A stretch of 64,000 nucleotides of DNA. It comes from Myotis daubentonii (lineage: Eukaryota; Chordata; Mammalia; Chiroptera; Vespertilionidae). The stretch is taken from the NCBI RefSeq assembly GCF_963259705.1, contig NC_081844.1:47601501-47665500 (forward strand), read 5' to 3'. The position numbers and the translations under genes are program-made. This document shows, one piece after another, positions 24,021 to 38,028 of this stretch (position 1 is the first letter of the stretch; each line of letters begins with the position of its first letter). The notes below the pieces were generated by a model, which saw only the letters and a list, made by a program, of their open reading frames with translations, was not told the origin of the DNA and made no database searches.

Positions 24021-25026
24021 TTAGAACCATTTCCCCACTTGCCATGTGGCTTGATTCATTGGCTGGTCAAGATTCTTGCATTGTCCATTCAAGGTGAGGA
24101 AAAGATAATTCTCTATTGTACCTTCACGGGGAACTTCACGATCTATAAATGTCAATAAACATGCAGGCTCCATTAACCATGTGGTTGGGACTGCAGCTTT
24201 GCCCTTTGTTGCAAGGATCCTTCTCACTCAGATGGTTGTAGTGTAGTGACCCTTAATGAAACTGTGATGTGATAGCAATAAAAATGCTGGCTGGAGGGTG
24301 GACCAGCTCAGTGGCAATAAAAGAAAAAAACCAACAGGGTTATTAGAAAGCTTGTGGGAGAGGTAGGAGCCTTAATGTTTTCATTCATTATTACTGATGC
24401 TCCTAAGTTATGTGTTTATTGTATTTATCCGTTATTGCCATTACTCCTAAATGCTATTGCTGAATGATGTGTTTATTGTATTCTTTACTTTTCAGTTTGG
24501 GAATTATAAGCCTGTGATCCTTTAACGTACTTTCTAGGGTTTCAAAGTCATGTCTTTGACTTAACTTGACTATACCTGTTATCCAAGATGAAGAAGTGAC
24601 TTTTTTTTTTAAAGAAGAACAGGTTTTACAAGACTACAAGTTTTGTTGCTCTTGGTATCTATAACCTATTGGTGAAAAGCAATTCTTCACTAAGTACGTT
24701 CTTTAGGATGGAGGGAAAACTTAAGAGATAACCACGTTAATATTTGTATTACATTGGCTTTCCTTGTCCATTAAAATGAACTGGAGTTTGGGGTATGAAA
24801 TGAGGCCGGTGGCAGCGCCAGCAAAGCATAATGAAATTTCTGTGGTAATATTAGCAAGTAGTCCCTGTGGCTGTACCATTCAAAATGCTGATTTTTCCCA
24901 ATTAGTTGTTCTTTCAATTTGTTTATCCAGCATTTCAGAGTTACACTGAAAATTGATAATATTTTCTTTTTAAAGGAAGCAAGTAGGAACTGGAAGATTT
25001 TAATAAATTTTGTTCTTAGAAGTGTT
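24021..25026. other. No gene seen
   Basis: AT-rich, unassigned. A phrase gctgaatgatgtgtttattgta near 24460 repeats one near 24408. Confidence 0.55.
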
Positions 25027-25039
25027 TGCATTGCACTTT

Positions 25040-25263
25040 AAAAATATATATATATATTTTATTGATTTCAGAGAGGAAGGGAGAGGGAGAGAGAGAGATA
25101 GAAACATTAATGATGAGAGAGAATCATTGATCGCCTGCCTCCTGCATGCCCCCCACTGGGGGTGGAGCCTGCAACCTGGGCATGTGTCCTTGACTGGAAT
25201 CGAACCTGGGACCCTTCAGTCCACAGGCTGATGCTCTATCCACTGAGCCAAACTGGCTAGGGC
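25040..25263 (-). mobile_element. VES SINE
   Basis: Reversed full-length copy flanked by tgcattgcacttt (25027-25039 and 25264-25276). Confidence 0.96.
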
Positions 25264-25964
25264 TGCATTGCACTTTCGCTTCTTCTCCCCACCCTCCCAA
25301 CTCAACAATCAGTTCTAGGAATTGCAGTTCAGTGATCTTTTATCTTTCATTGCTTTCCTTATCTGGGAAAACATTATTACTTAGGTGTAAATATAGTAAA
25401 AAAATAAACGGTATTTGAACAAAAAGCAAAGGAAGGCATGTAACTGTCCTTTGGTTCTCTTTTTTAAATCTCCAGTCTTCCATGGGGGCGGTACCTCCAC
25501 CATCTTTATTGAAAATACTTAATAGATGATCAGAAATCATTCAACAGGTTCCTACCTAAATCTCTCTGCCTTTAAGTAGCAGACACCTGTTATTTACAGT
25601 GTCTTGTTGAACATATTATGCAAATGCTCTCTTCTCTGTGGGGAGGAAGAAGTAAGTAATTGCCAATAGCAATCCTTCATGGTTGGCAAAAAAGAAAAGG
25701 AAAGTAGAGCTTACTCTAGTCATTCAGGAGAGCGTTTAAAGTATCTTGGAAACCACATGTAACTAAGTCTTTTGCTCTTTTTGTACCATTCAATCTTATC
25801 AAAAAGGACGAAATTTTACTAGCAGTACTTGCTATATTGGACCTGGGAACCTGAAGGAAGCAGAAATTGTCGTTGGCCACCTTGCTGGAATCCCTTACTC
25901 AAGTCTGTCTTATTTGGCATTATGGAGTCTAATTTTCCCCCACACCACCCCCTTAAATTGGAAA

Positions 25965-26150
25965 CAATAGCAATAGCTCTATAATAGCTAGTGTGTACGT
26001 GCTTTATATAGCTTATCTAATTGGACCTTGCTAGCAGCACTGTAAAGTGTAGGCATTATCCTCAATTAAACTTGGAAATGTTAAGTCTCACAGCAATAAA
26101 TAGCAAAGTCAGAATGGACAACTAGGTTCTGCTGCCAAAATACTTCCTCT
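25965..26150 (-). mobile_element. MIR SINE fragment
   Basis: tagctagtgtgtacgtgctt, ggcattatcctcaatt, gcaaagtcagaatggac: a reversed, worn MIR. Confidence 0.6.
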
Positions 26151-26580
26151 TAATTGTTATCCTGGCCCACCTCTGTCATTTGCAGTGACTATTTGAAGTA
26201 TCTCCTTCAACCTTTGGCTTTCTGGATCATGCTGCTATTTATCTTTTGCATCCTACTTCCATATTACAAGCAAGAATGTGTAAATTCAAATTCCACTGTG
26301 GCAAAAATGCCAGGGCATTCTTCTTCTTCTTCTTGGGAAAAGTGTGTTGCCTGAGTCTGTGTAGACAAAATTAGTATTTCCTTTTCTTTGATTTTATGTC
26401 TCATGCTGGGGTCAAGCTAAGGGTATTTTCAAGAAAACTGAGCATTAGTAGTCTTGTCCAAGAAGTCAATTAAAAAAATAGTTCAGAATCAAGGTTGACC
26501 ACTGAAAAAAAGTCTGAATATATTGTGGCAAACTAAATTTGAGGCATTATATTTTCTTGCCTTCTAAATTTCAGCTGTCT

Positions 26581-26780
26581 GCCCTGGCTCAGTTGATGGG
26601 AGCATCGTCCCATAAACAAAAGGTGGTGGGTTTGATTCCCGGTCAAGGCACACACCTAGGTTGTGGGTTTGATTCCCGGTTGGGGCATGAATGGGAGGCA
26701 ACAGATCCATGTGCCTCTCACTCCCTTCTCTTTCTAAGATCAGTAAACCTATCCTTGGGTGAGGATTTAAAAAAAAATCA
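26581..26780 (+). mobile_element. VES SINE
   Basis: gccctggctcagttgatggg, two gtttgattcccggt phrases as in the family consensus, ending in a short A tail. The 5' end lacks several bases. Confidence 0.88.
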
Positions 26781-27504
26781 ACAATCTGTTATCTAAAAGG
26801 ATATATACATTGACTAGGCCTTGGTAGATCCACCCAATTATCAACTCATTCATTGCTTTCTGTGACTTGTTTTGTTCTTCTGTTGTGTACTTTCTTATGA
26901 TTCAAACAATTTTGCTCCTTTTAAGAAAATTAGCATAAAATAAAAAGTTTACAACTTGAACTCTTCCTTAGCAGCGTGGAAGTCATTTTAATTGACGGTG
27001 TGAACAATAGCTTCTCAGTTTGTGTGGCAGCATCCTGTTCATAGGTGGAAGGCTGCATCCTTTTCCTTCACCTAGGAAGAAGGCGTACTATTGTTCTCCC
27101 ATCATCAGGAGAGTGCTCCTGTGGGAAAATGCGAGACAATTATAACACAGGTATTATTGATCTCCCTCTCACCAGGCTTTTATTAATTGGAGAAGAAGGA
27201 GAATTCATTTGAACTCTCATACCTCAATATGAAAAGTGGCATTGGCTTCATATTAATTGGATACTTACACTTTTTAGTTTAGCAGGATTTTTTTTTCCAT
27301 CAAGAAACTATCTTTGTTCAACATTCCATTAGTATTCTAGCTGTGCAAAGGCTTTGAAAAAGTCTTTTGTAATGTCAGGTATACTATAGACAGACACATG
27401 TCTGTGTATCATCATATTTTTAGAATAATATTTATTTTATGAAATAGATCTTTTACCTATTGATACTTCTCCCCTGTCAATAACGAATAGTTGTCCTCCT
27501 AATA

Positions 27505-27690
27505 GGAAATGTTAACAATAGTTAATATCTAGGCAAGTTTAATCCTCTCTCAAGCCCAATGAAGAACATATGTTTATTCTCATTTTACAGAAGAGGAAAG
27601 TTAAGGAAATTGCCCAAGGTCAATATCCAGTAAATGGTAGAACTAAGCCTCAGAATCTCTTTCTGATTTTAAAGCCCCACTCATAACACA
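27505..27690 (-). mobile_element. MIR SINE fragment
   Basis: ctcattttacagaagaggaa then attgcccaaggtcaatatcc is the reversed MIR core. Confidence 0.75.
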
Positions 27691-28251
27691 AGAATATTCT
27701 TGGTAGAGTTGGGACGATGGCTTGGAAGTGCTTGTTTCATTTATTTCAGCTTCAATAGCACACATGTAAAGAAAGTCTGCTTCAAAGTTGATTACATTAC
27801 AGCTCAGAGAGCTTAGACTAGAGTCAGATGTATATCCTTAATATGATAATGTAATTTATTTTTTTCTATATGTAACAAGCTGTATGGAGGAACATCTGGT
27901 ACTTTTGTGCTTTAAAGTAATGACTCCAAAAGGAAGTGGACTTGATTTTAGTGAATTTGTAATGCACTCTCTGTGTAAGTAATCCAGTAAATCCTCATTT
28001 TCCCCCTCGTTCACAGTGATGCTTTTTGAATGCAAGGCAGTTCTTATTCAAGTAGAGTTTGCTTATTCATATTGAGCTTTAAAAGGTAAAAGTACTGCAA
28101 CAATTTCTTCTATCATTTGTCCTATGCTACATTTTTAGTCTTTTGCATATTCCTTGTGATTACATATTTGGAACCAATTAGAAATTAAAGTTCTTTAAAG
28201 CTCTAGGTTTTGAATTCATAATAGCTTTTGATCAAAGATATGTGATTGCAT

Positions 28252-28264
28252 GGGGGGGGGGGGG
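28252..28264. repeat. G13 run
   Basis: Thirteen consecutive G. Confidence 0.95.
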
Positions 28265-28479
28265 AACCAGGAGAAGAAGGAAGAAAAGGATAGCAATTTG
28301 AACGAGGATATTCTTTAATATACATAGTTTTAAAAATCTTGGATATAATCATAAAAATGTGGATTGCTATGTAGCATTCTAAATACTTTGAAATAGATGT
28401 GTTAATTTGTTTTTATAAATTGATTACTCAGTATGAATTTTAAAAATTCTGTTAGTAAAATGGAATTTTTGTTGTTAGT

Positions 28480-28542
28480 CCTCACCTGAGGATATTTTTT
28501 CCATTGATTTTTAGAGAGAGTGGAAGGGAGAGAGGGAGGTGG

Positions 28543-28584
<42 letters not shown>

Positions 28585-28747
28585 CACTGATGTGAGACAG
28601 ACACATCAATTGGTCGCCTCCCCCCCTCTCCCCTATCAGGGGCGGGAATGAACTGCAATCTGGGTACATGCCCTTGACCCGGAATCGAACCTGAGACCCT
28701 TTGGTGTGAGGGCTGACGCTCTACCACTGAGCAACACGAGCCAGGGT
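28480..28747 (-). mobile_element. VES SINE with expanded GA tract
   Basis: Begins cctcacctgaggatatttttt, a subfamily-like tail shared with 55128-55336. A pure GA run (28545-28583) lies in the tail-side region. The tRNA-like end is reversed (ctaccactgagcaacacgagccaggg). Confidence 0.92.
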
Positions 28748-29974
28748 TAAGACAGTTTTAAAATGAATTTCTTCTGTGATACTGGGTTCAGAAAGCAGGT
28801 GGTTAAAAGAGATCTGAACTGTATTTGGAGGTAGTTTTCTTTTAAAACAGTTAAATTATATTTTCAGAAATTAGCATCATACATAACTTGTAGTTCCCCT
28901 GTAGTTTTTCTTTCTGTATAAAATGTTCATTGCGTTAAAGAAATAATTTAGATTGTGATGACAATTGGGATGGTTTGTTAATTCCAGCCATACATAATCG
29001 CTTGTCTTCATACATATTAAATTTGATCCCTGGTGTGTGTTGAGGTTTGATGAATAAATCAAGAATGGTGACACCTTTCAAGAATCTAATGGTTGCTTAA
29101 TAGGGGCAGTTAAGACTTTTTTTTGAGAGGTATGGCAATTTAGATTATCTCACAGATAGGTCCTAAATTTGTATAATCTTTTTAAAGCATGAATTATAAA
29201 TTTCTGGGGAGAAGATCCTCAGAATGTAAGCCTCCATTCTGCTCATTCAATGCTGTCTCTAACAAATTTTCAAGTGTTTATTAAAAATCTGAGAGTCTTT
29301 ATATTGAAAAAATTCATCTGTGATAACTGTCATAATTGTTATTAGAAAATAACTTTTCCACCTCCAGGGAAGCATACTCAAAATCTTCATATTTAATATT
29401 TGGTTTGTTATGTGCATTCATGAACCTGGACTAGAGACCCTCTGTAAACTGACCCATGTCTGCACATGATGTCTCCAACTATCAATACGGCACCTATGTA
29501 CTTATCTCATGTACTTCTCACAACAAGGCATATGGGTTGAGCATTGGTTTTCTCACCATTTTTCAAATAGAATTGATTTTCAGGTTAAGTGACTTATGTT
29601 GGTTTGTATCAAGGCATATAGTCTCCTATTCATTACAAATGAGTTTTTGATTGATGTTACGATTGGACTTAATTTTAGCTTTCTGGAAAGGTGATTGTTG
29701 AAAGGTTATATCATAGATGAAACAATACCAAGTCTAGTTGTAAATTTTTATAAAGTATGACTTTAGTTTTAAGTTTGATGGTTAGATAAGTATAGCATGT
29801 ACACTTTTTCTTCATTAAAGTGGAAGAAAAGGGTGAGGGAGACGGGGAGGGGAGAGGAGAATACCTATTTGGGACTCGATCTACTGTAGCATATATATAA
29901 TCTTGCTTATTATGGAGTCTGATTTTGTGTGTGGGTGGGTCGGGGGAGCAATTTAAAAACTACCTGTGATTTCT
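28748..29974. other. No gene seen
   Basis: AT-rich, unassigned, with a purine-rich patch at about 29820-29862. Confidence 0.55.
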
Positions 29975-30090
29975 CTTCCTTTTGATAATTATTAGATATA
30001 AAGTATTACGTATGGGATTGTTGTGGATATTAAAGATAATAGATGTAGAGCATCCAGCACAGTGCCTGGCATATAATAGGTAGTTGTTAT
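29975..30090 (+). mobile_element. MIR SINE 3' part
   Basis: ggatattaaagataatagatg then agcacagtgcctggcatata is the MIR 3' part. Confidence 0.7.
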
Positions 30091-30115
30091 TGTTTATAAA
30101 TAAGTTACCCTTCAA

Positions 30116-30270
30116 ACCCTGGCCAGGTATACCCCAAGGTTTGTGGGTTTGATCCCTGGTCACGGGCATATAAGAAGCAACCAAAGAATGCATAAATAAG
30201 TGGGACAACCGATCATTGTTTCTACCTCTCCCTTTCTCTCTCTCTCTCTCTGAAATAAAATTATAAAAAT
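30116..30270 (+). mobile_element. VES SINE, internally deleted
   Basis: Starts aaaccctggccagg, misses the A-box region, keeps gtgggtttgatccctggtca and the TC-rich tail. No duplication identified. Confidence 0.8.
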
Positions 30271-33200
30271 AAGTTCTCCTTCATATAACATATACAATAC
30301 AGTAAAATGGTTTATATAATGTCTTGAAACAATAGGTTTGAAAGCAATATTTTTGTTTGATAATTTATATTACAACTTGTAAAGACATGGCATCTTTACA
30401 AAAATAATAAATAGAATCTAATATCAAAATAATAAACTGAATGCCAGATCATAAAAATACAGGTGTTCATTGTATTTTGTGACTTGGTCCAGTTTGCTAT
30501 TTTTGTGTTAGTCTTTAAGAAAACAAAATCCAAGGCGGTGAAATCTTACAAAAACACACAGTATGGCACAAAAAAACAAAATATACTCCTCTGAAAATCT
30601 TTAGTATGATGTACTCCTGCTGAAAATCTCTAATATTGGAATATATTCTGCAAACTTAAAAAAAAAAAATCTAACAAAGAGCCTTTTATGTTTCTTGAAG
30701 GATTTTTTTTTTTCTTGGGGAGTTGAGAGGGGGGAAACGGTCTGTGGAATAAGTTTATTTAATATGACATCGGTTCAATAAAGCCAGCTGTGTGTAATTA
30801 TATCTGATATTTGATTTCCAGCTGTTTTGCTGAACTGTTATTGGCTCTCAAGGTATTTGGATATTAATTAAATGATGACTTATTATAAAGGAGTCTTGTT
30901 TAAAGTAATGTTGCCTCAAACAGAACATTTAAAAACGGGCCATGTGGTTCGAAGTTTTAATGCTTTCCGATGGGACTGTTATTTTAAAGTCAGTACAAAT
31001 ATGGTCCTCTCTGGGAGCATCTGGTCTTTATTGAGCATTGCCCTTATTGACTTGTTCCCACAGATATTTCACATACATATTAAAGAATACCAACAGTAAA
31101 GACGAATGTATAATAAGTTCCTTATGAAAGATGCATTAATAAATGCCTAGGAGACCAGAGGAGGGGAGAGTTGGTGGAGTGGTCTGTGGTCTGCAGGGCT
31201 TCTCAGGGGATGGCGGTGGAGCTGCCCATCAGATGGATGTGTGCGAGGCAGGAGGACGTGCTGGGAGGCGGAGAGGCCTTTTGGGTGGAGCCTGGAGCAG
31301 AGGAACCCTGGGAGCAGGCCCGCCTGGGCCCTCAGGCTGTGGCAGAGGAAACTGGGTGGTTGATGGAAGTTTTTCACTAGCGGAGGGGGACAGCCTAAAC
31401 ACTTTGGGGTTCCTTATTTTGTTTGTTAGGTATGATAAAATGGGAGACCCCGAAACTGTCCATGCCATTGAAAATAGAATGAAAAAAACCCAAAACTTGA
31501 CAGGCTACTCAACAGGATTTAAAAAATGAAATTAAATATATGTAAAAAGAGAAAAGAGCGGCCGGCTTTCAGAACAAACTGAAGATAACCGCTGGGTTTT
31601 CACTGGGATCGCTGGGGCATTGGTGCCAGGGACAGCAGAAGAGAAACCTGGAGGTAGAACTCGTGTTTTGGGGGAAATGGAGCGTGAATTTTAGTTGTCC
31701 TTTGAAGCGGTGCTGGTAATGGCGGGAATTTGGAAGACAAGTCAGGGTCTAGGAGTCACGGGTAAAGATGGCCTGAGAGTAGATGTGATTTCTCAGTGAA
31801 AGGATCCTTTTAAAGAAGAGTGAGGCTCAAGGCAGACCTGGGCTACTCATGGAGAGAGCTGGTACCGCCCGCTGAGTCCTTCAGGAGGCCTGGGGGCCGA
31901 GGGGAGGGATCGGCCAGCGCTGGCCACCTTCCTGGACATTTCATATTCTCATTCCCTTCTTGTTATTTTACCTTCTTCCTGCTTATTATTAACAAACTTT
32001 TAAAAATCCCTATTCAATCTTTCTGTCTCACTAGATGTAATATCCACTGGACTGCAATATCTGCGAGAAGAGGGATTTTTGTCTGTTTTGTATACTAGTG
32101 CATCGGGGCAAAGATCAGATTCCAAAAGGTTATACAATAACTGGATAGTTGAGAAAGTGGGCAAAAAGGGTGAACCTCTCATTCCAGAACCTTGGCCAAG
32201 AATTACAGCTGTTTAGGAAGGATCAGGTGAAGATTTTCCAAGGCAGGAGACTTGCCCATTTCTAAGAAGAGAATTGAAAAGGAGACAGAGAACACAATGT
32301 TAATAGTTTAAAAATCTGGGTGTGTGTTACTCGCTCATGTATTTCTGTAGGCTTGAGACTGATTTCAGAAAAGGTGTGCAAGAAGATAAGGTAAAAAAAA
32401 AAAGTTCTTGTTCTTTTCCTGTTCTTTTTTTATTTGTAAGAATTTAATTTTTGCTTAGGGTACTACTATTAAAGGCAGAATCAGTGTGTGTGTTTTGGGG
32501 AGAGGTTGCGAAGAGGAGTTTATTGGTCTGTTTTTGCACTTAATCTTCTAGCCACAGGTTAATTGGTTTCTCTGGGCAATACCTGTGTACTGGGTGGAAT
32601 CCTCACTGACGCAAGGGTTTGCAGAGGTTGCATGTGGGCCATGTTAATGGCACCTGATGTTGACTTTCATGCATAAAACAGTGCTTTGGTTCCAGAAGGT
32701 TAAGAAGTATAACGGTAGTATTTGTCTGCTGTACATTCGAGGGTTTAAATGACACACAGACACAAGAGTGTAATGTAGTCTATTTAGTTCCATAATTATC
32801 TGTTGTTTCATTTTTATTTACTGTCATTTTCCTACTAAAATGAAGATCAGCTATAACGAAATGAAGTTTAAAACAAGGCAAGGCTTACATATCTAGCTAA
32901 GTGTTATCCTTAAAATTTGTCACGTTTCCAAGTAATACAGTATTTTTATAAAAATTCTGGTGCTGTCGCCGAAAATATGTTTAAGACTGTATCTTGGTGT
33001 TATTATCAGAGTTGCTTAGTGAATAAATACCACGAGGAAGTTACCTCTTTACTTCCTGTAATTGTGTGTTATTTTTGAGCCTAATTGAACTTAAATAACC
33101 AACTCGTTCATTACGCTTAGTTCTGGGTGAGTGCTGGATGTTCTCAAAAGCCAAATCTCCCAGAATTACTACTAAGGATAACATTCAAAAGAATGTGCTT

Positions 33201-33392
33201 ACAGATATTCTTAAAGCAAACAGCTTATGCATTACATTTAGCAGGGAGAACATTACTGTCAATAACAGTGAATGACCTGTGAATAGAGAGGAAGAGATTA
33301 TGTCCTCTGCCTTCCCTTTTTCTTTCTCTTTGTCTATCCCCCCCCCCCCCAGTCCCCTCCCCAAATTAATTGCAGAGTTGACTTTTGGCTAT
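30271..33392. other. Repeat-poor stretch, no gene confirmed
   Basis: About 3.1 kb with no recognised SINE, LINE or DNA element. It includes a GC-richer island at about 31150-31420 inside AT-rich DNA. No conserved frame with splice sites. It could hold non-coding conserved sequence. Confidence 0.5.
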
Positions 33393-33418
33393 AAAATATA
33401 TATATATTTCAGAGAGGA

Positions 33419-33469
<51 letters not shown>

Positions 33470-33617
33470 TGATGAGAGAATCACTGATAGGCTGCCTCCT
33501 GCATGCCCCCTATTGGGAATCAAGCCTGTCGCCTGGGCATGTGCCCTGACTGGGAATCGAACCGTGACCTCCTGGTTCATGGGTCAATGCTCAATCACTG
33601 AGCCACACAGGCTGGGC
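33393..33617 (-). mobile_element. VES SINE with GA microsatellite
   Basis: Reversed copy with a 44-bp pure GA tract (33421-33464) and reversed boxes (gggaatcgaacc, caatcactgagccacac). Flanks share cttttggct. Confidence 0.94.
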
Positions 33618-34960
33618 AGCTTTTGGCTTTGACAGCAGACTAGGTGCAGGGCCGTGGAAGGCCCGGTCCCACACAGGCTCAGTACAGCCAGTGGTTCTGC
33701 TGAGTGGGTTTTCGACCCCAGAGGCACACAGGTTTACTTGTACTTTTTATCAGAAGCCATTGCTGTATATTTTATGATTGAGCTGTAATAAATTAAATAA
33801 CTTGATAAAAATATACCTTGGGAATGATATCATTTCTCTGAAAGGACTTGGTGCTAAATATAGGATCTAATCACATTTCCTTATGGGAGTAGATACTGGA
33901 TAACGGGTTGTCAGATGAAGGTGTACGGTTACCGATATTTATGATTTCTGGTGTAATCAATTTGCTTAATTTGCAGTTTGAGGGGAGAAGAATATGTGTG
34001 ATGTGATTTAGAAGTTCTGATACTGACTGGTAGCGATGGCAGAGTGGGAGAGAGCACCTGTTAAACTTGGGGATAAGAAGCCTCTTGTCTTCTGATCCCC
34101 GTGACTTATAATTGAATTTCTATCTTGCATTGTAGCCTTTTGTGAGGGTGTTCAGGTTTCCCTGAGGACCAGGATTGTGTTGTACCAATCTTGTGTCTCC
34201 AGGGTGGCCTCCTAGCACAGGGCTCTGCCCAGAGCAAGTATTTAATATGTTGGCTTTACCTGTGACATGGGAGTGCAGGGAAGGGATGACAACTGAACGG
34301 ATTTAAATGTGGGACTAAGTAGGAGTCTTCGATAAAAATAAGAGGCCTGTAGATGGCATGTGGGGGGGGGGATAAAAGGGGGAGGAAAAAAATTAAATTT
34401 AAATAAATAAATAAACCAGAAAAAAAAATTACAGTAATACATATAGGAAAAAAATAGGAGGGCCTCTACTGTTAGAGCATTGTATTTTACTATAAAACCA
34501 AAATTATCTAAGTAAGAAAACAAAACTGGAAAACGAAAATGCGATTTTGTTGCAGATGAGCAAACAGCTGCAGGGAGCTGAGTAGCTTGACAGGGACGCA
34601 GCCCTGGGAAATGGCAGAGCCTGGCTTGCGCTCAGGCAGTGCGGTTCGCTGGACTCACTCTCAGCCCAGTCGTGGCTGGCAGGCAGACACTGCCCCGGGG
34701 AGTGGCCCGGCAGGGCTGGCGCTGATTACCTCGCCAGCCCCAAACATCTTGCCACATTTTCTGCAAAATTTACATTCCGTTCCAAGGCCCAGAATTCCAC
34801 CAGAAGTTTCTAATGTTAGAGATTTCTTTAATGAAAATTTATTGAAAAATCCCTTTTGGGAAGGGTCAAAATACCTAGAATGCTTCTCTCTGGAAAGTTT
34901 TGAGAATAGGACTGTAAGTAAGAGCTGAATTATTTTGGAAACTTGCAATCACTTTCTCAA

Positions 34961-34962
34961 CC

Positions 34963-34993
<31 letters not shown>

Positions 34994-34996
34994 ACT
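34961..34996. repeat. C19 run plus (CA)n
   Basis: 19 C followed by eight CA units. Confidence 0.95.
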
Positions 34997-34997
34997 C

Positions 34998-37807
34998 CTG
35001 CATTAATAAGATTGCCTTAGTGGGTGGCCCGATGTTTTGGATTTCATCGAGTAAGAGACTACTGACCTCCCTGCCACCATTCAAAAACTAAGATATGATC
35101 TTAATTTGGGCAGTTGGGAAAGATTTTTTTTTCTATTAATGACATGAGATAAAACAGTGAATTTACTATCATCTAGCAATATAATTTCAAAACATGACAT
35201 AAAAGCAAAAACAACAACAACAGCAAACAAACAGAACCCCAGCTGGTTTTAATCCCCCTGTAATGGAGAGCCCTTTACATTGCCTACATTTAGCTGATCG
35301 GGAAATCTTACCACGCTGGCTTTGCTTTCCATTTTGCCATACCCCGGTGGAAAGTCTCCCAGGGACCGACGCTTGGAACCCCCTCACTGGTCACCTTGGG
35401 AATTTGTCCTTTCCCACGAAAAGGGAATCCCACGCCCCCCTTCCGTCTTCCTGTGTGGCTCCTCCAGTTCTAGGATGTGGTCGCTGAGATGCAAGCCCAT
35501 CTGCCCTGTGTAACCCTGGCTCTGAAGCAGCAAGCATTTTAAAGTGATGGACACGTATTTTAGGGAACGCGGTGTTGGGATGCCTCTTCCCACGGTTCTT
35601 CTCATCTCCCCTTGTGGTTGTGATGGCTCCTCTACAGCAGCCGCCTTCCCAGGGTGGTCATCTCACAGGGCTCTCTGCCTCCGTGTGATTTCTGGAGAAT
35701 CTTGGTGATTAGTGATGCTGAGGGCTTTGGGGTGGGTGGTGGCAGTGATGTCAGAGGATTGTTGTTATGAAGGGCAAAGGTCTAGTGATTTCTGAGTGTC
35801 ATGGACCCCGGCACATAGATCTAATGTGCCCGTGCACTGATTTAAGCTGTCACGCATGCCTGGTGTATCCTGTACAGTCGGGGGAGGCAAAAACAGGTAC
35901 AGTAAGTAAGTAGGTAAGTAAAGATGTTTGATTTTAGCTTCAAAGGAGACTTCAAAACATGATTGAAAGGTGGGATGCTTCAGAAACTGAACTGCTAGTC
36001 TTTCTAATGGAGCACTTGATGGTAATTGTACACGTAGCCCCCTAATTCATCTCTACAATTCAAGAATGCATTCTTTTCCTATAACTGCCCCACCTCCCCC
36101 AAGTATGTATCTGGATGGTTCAACTTCCCCTCTTATGGATAGATTGGAAAGAGAGAAATTTTGAACAGCGCCTAAAATTTCTTTAGCATTTAGTGCATCT
36201 CTGACTAACAGTGTTGGAAGGCTTTAATTACACGTGTAGAATGTTTTCATTTGGTTCTTCCTCCAGAGAAATAGAAACGTTTGAGAGTAAGCAACACCAC
36301 TGGTGGTTGACTCCTTGGTAAAGCATTCAGGATGGGAAAACAGATGTCATATTATTTTTGTCTTTTGTCCTAGAAAAATGGCAGCCATGAAGTGTTCTAT
36401 ATTTAAAACCTGCCTCTATTCAGAATCGCTTCCTTTTTACTGAGGCAGTCAAGAGCTGGTGTCCTCAGTGACCTGCTCCGCGTTGCTTTTGTTATGTTAG
36501 GACTGTCTAAACTCCACCCCTGGAGGAGATCTGACATTTGTACAGTGAATGGCTCAAAATAAGAACTGTTAATTGAGCCCTGGATTAGGCCGGTGTTTGA
36601 AACTTGAGGCATCCCGAGGGTGACTTGTGTAGACTGCAGGGCCCCTTGTTGTAGAGACTGAGTACAGTGGAGTGTGTTGTGTGGCAGCCCCGTCTGCCCA
36701 CCTGGACTCGGCAAGACTTCCACGGGGTCCAGCCAGAGCCAGACTGGCTATGGGGAATGTGTTGAATACCAAGCCAAAGGGGAGGGAATATGACTTGTTT
36801 GATTTTTTTTAAATCGAAATGAAAGATAGTTCAAGAATCACTTGATTAGAGCAATGTGTGTGTGTTCTTAGTCAAATGTTTAAAGGTTAAGTTAAAATGT
36901 AGCCATGCACCGCCTGCTAACTTAATGATAGAGAGGAAAAGCAAGGCTAGCGTTAAATTTCCTGCACAGCGTTTCCTAGTGGGTTAATCCTTGCGTGTGA
37001 AATTAAAATCCGACGACAGAGTTTCTAATCAGAGAGATTACGGTAAGTTCGTTATTTTAAAATGAAGACATTTTGATAAGTTTGTTCTCGCTTCCTCGGA
37101 GATGCGGGTTCTAGGAGGCTGTTGGGGGGCCTGGGGATCAGGCATTGTTCTGAAGGGGAAACACTTATGCTGACTCTCCAAAACAGGAATCAGGGGCTGA
37201 TTTGGACACTTGATATTTTTCTTATTTGTGCACAGGGTGAGTTTTTAGTTACAACTGACGTGTTGATTTTTCTGAGAAACCGTAATCTTCACCAATGAAA
37301 ATATCTGCTTAGATAATTGTTTTCCCCGGGACACGACCCGGCACACAGGGTGTAAGGTGTATCCTAAGTGGCTAAACATAGCGTGGCTCACTCAGGAATC
37401 CTAAGAACGGCCCTGTGCCGTCTTCATTTAACGCTTGTGTTTTCTTCAGTAAGAGTTAAACTCTTTGCGAAAGAGGATTACATGGGGCACTACATCTGTC
37501 TTTGAGAATTTATGAAGTCCTTTCTACCTTCTTCAACCCACGTCCCCCGAAACGTGACTGCTCTCAGGGTGCCCCCAAACCACCTTGAAGTGGAGGAGGC
37601 ATGGGCCCAGAGTGTGCTGTTTAAGGCAGATGTCTTTTGACCTAGAAAGGACAAAGTTACTTTGTCATTTTCATGGTTAACTTAAGAGGTAATTCCTTCA
37701 TAATTGCTTTTGTCTCAAGTTTAGGGACTGTCCCAAATCTCCCCCCCCCCTTTTTATATCCTCATCCAAAGATGTAAAAAAATCCATTGTTGTGTTTTGT
37801 TGTGTTG
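34998..37807. other. Repeat-poor stretch, no gene confirmed
   Basis: About 2.8 kb of mostly unique-looking sequence of mixed composition. Nothing recognised. Confidence 0.5.
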
Positions 37808-38028
37808 TTTTTTTTTTTTTTTTTAGAGAGAGTGGAGGGAGGAAGGAAGGGAAAGAGAAGCAAAAAAAATCCGATGCTAGAGAGACACATTGCCTCGTGC
37901 ACAGGGCCCTGATCCGGGCCAGGGAACGAACCTGCAACACGGGTACATGCCCTTGACCGGGAATTGAACCCGTGATCCAGGGGTGTGTGGGCTTTTGCTC
38001 TAACCACTGGGAACACCGGTCAGGGCAG
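37808..38028 (-). mobile_element. VES SINE
   Basis: Reversed copy after a T run. Contains ccgggaattgaacccgtgat and ctctaaccactgggaacaccggtcagggc. The middle is diverged. Confidence 0.87.

Noticed and set aside
31143..31529. 128-codon plus frame in a GC-richer patch
   Set aside because: Gly/Arg-rich translation typical of GC composition, and a comparable frame is open on the other strand. No protein recognised.
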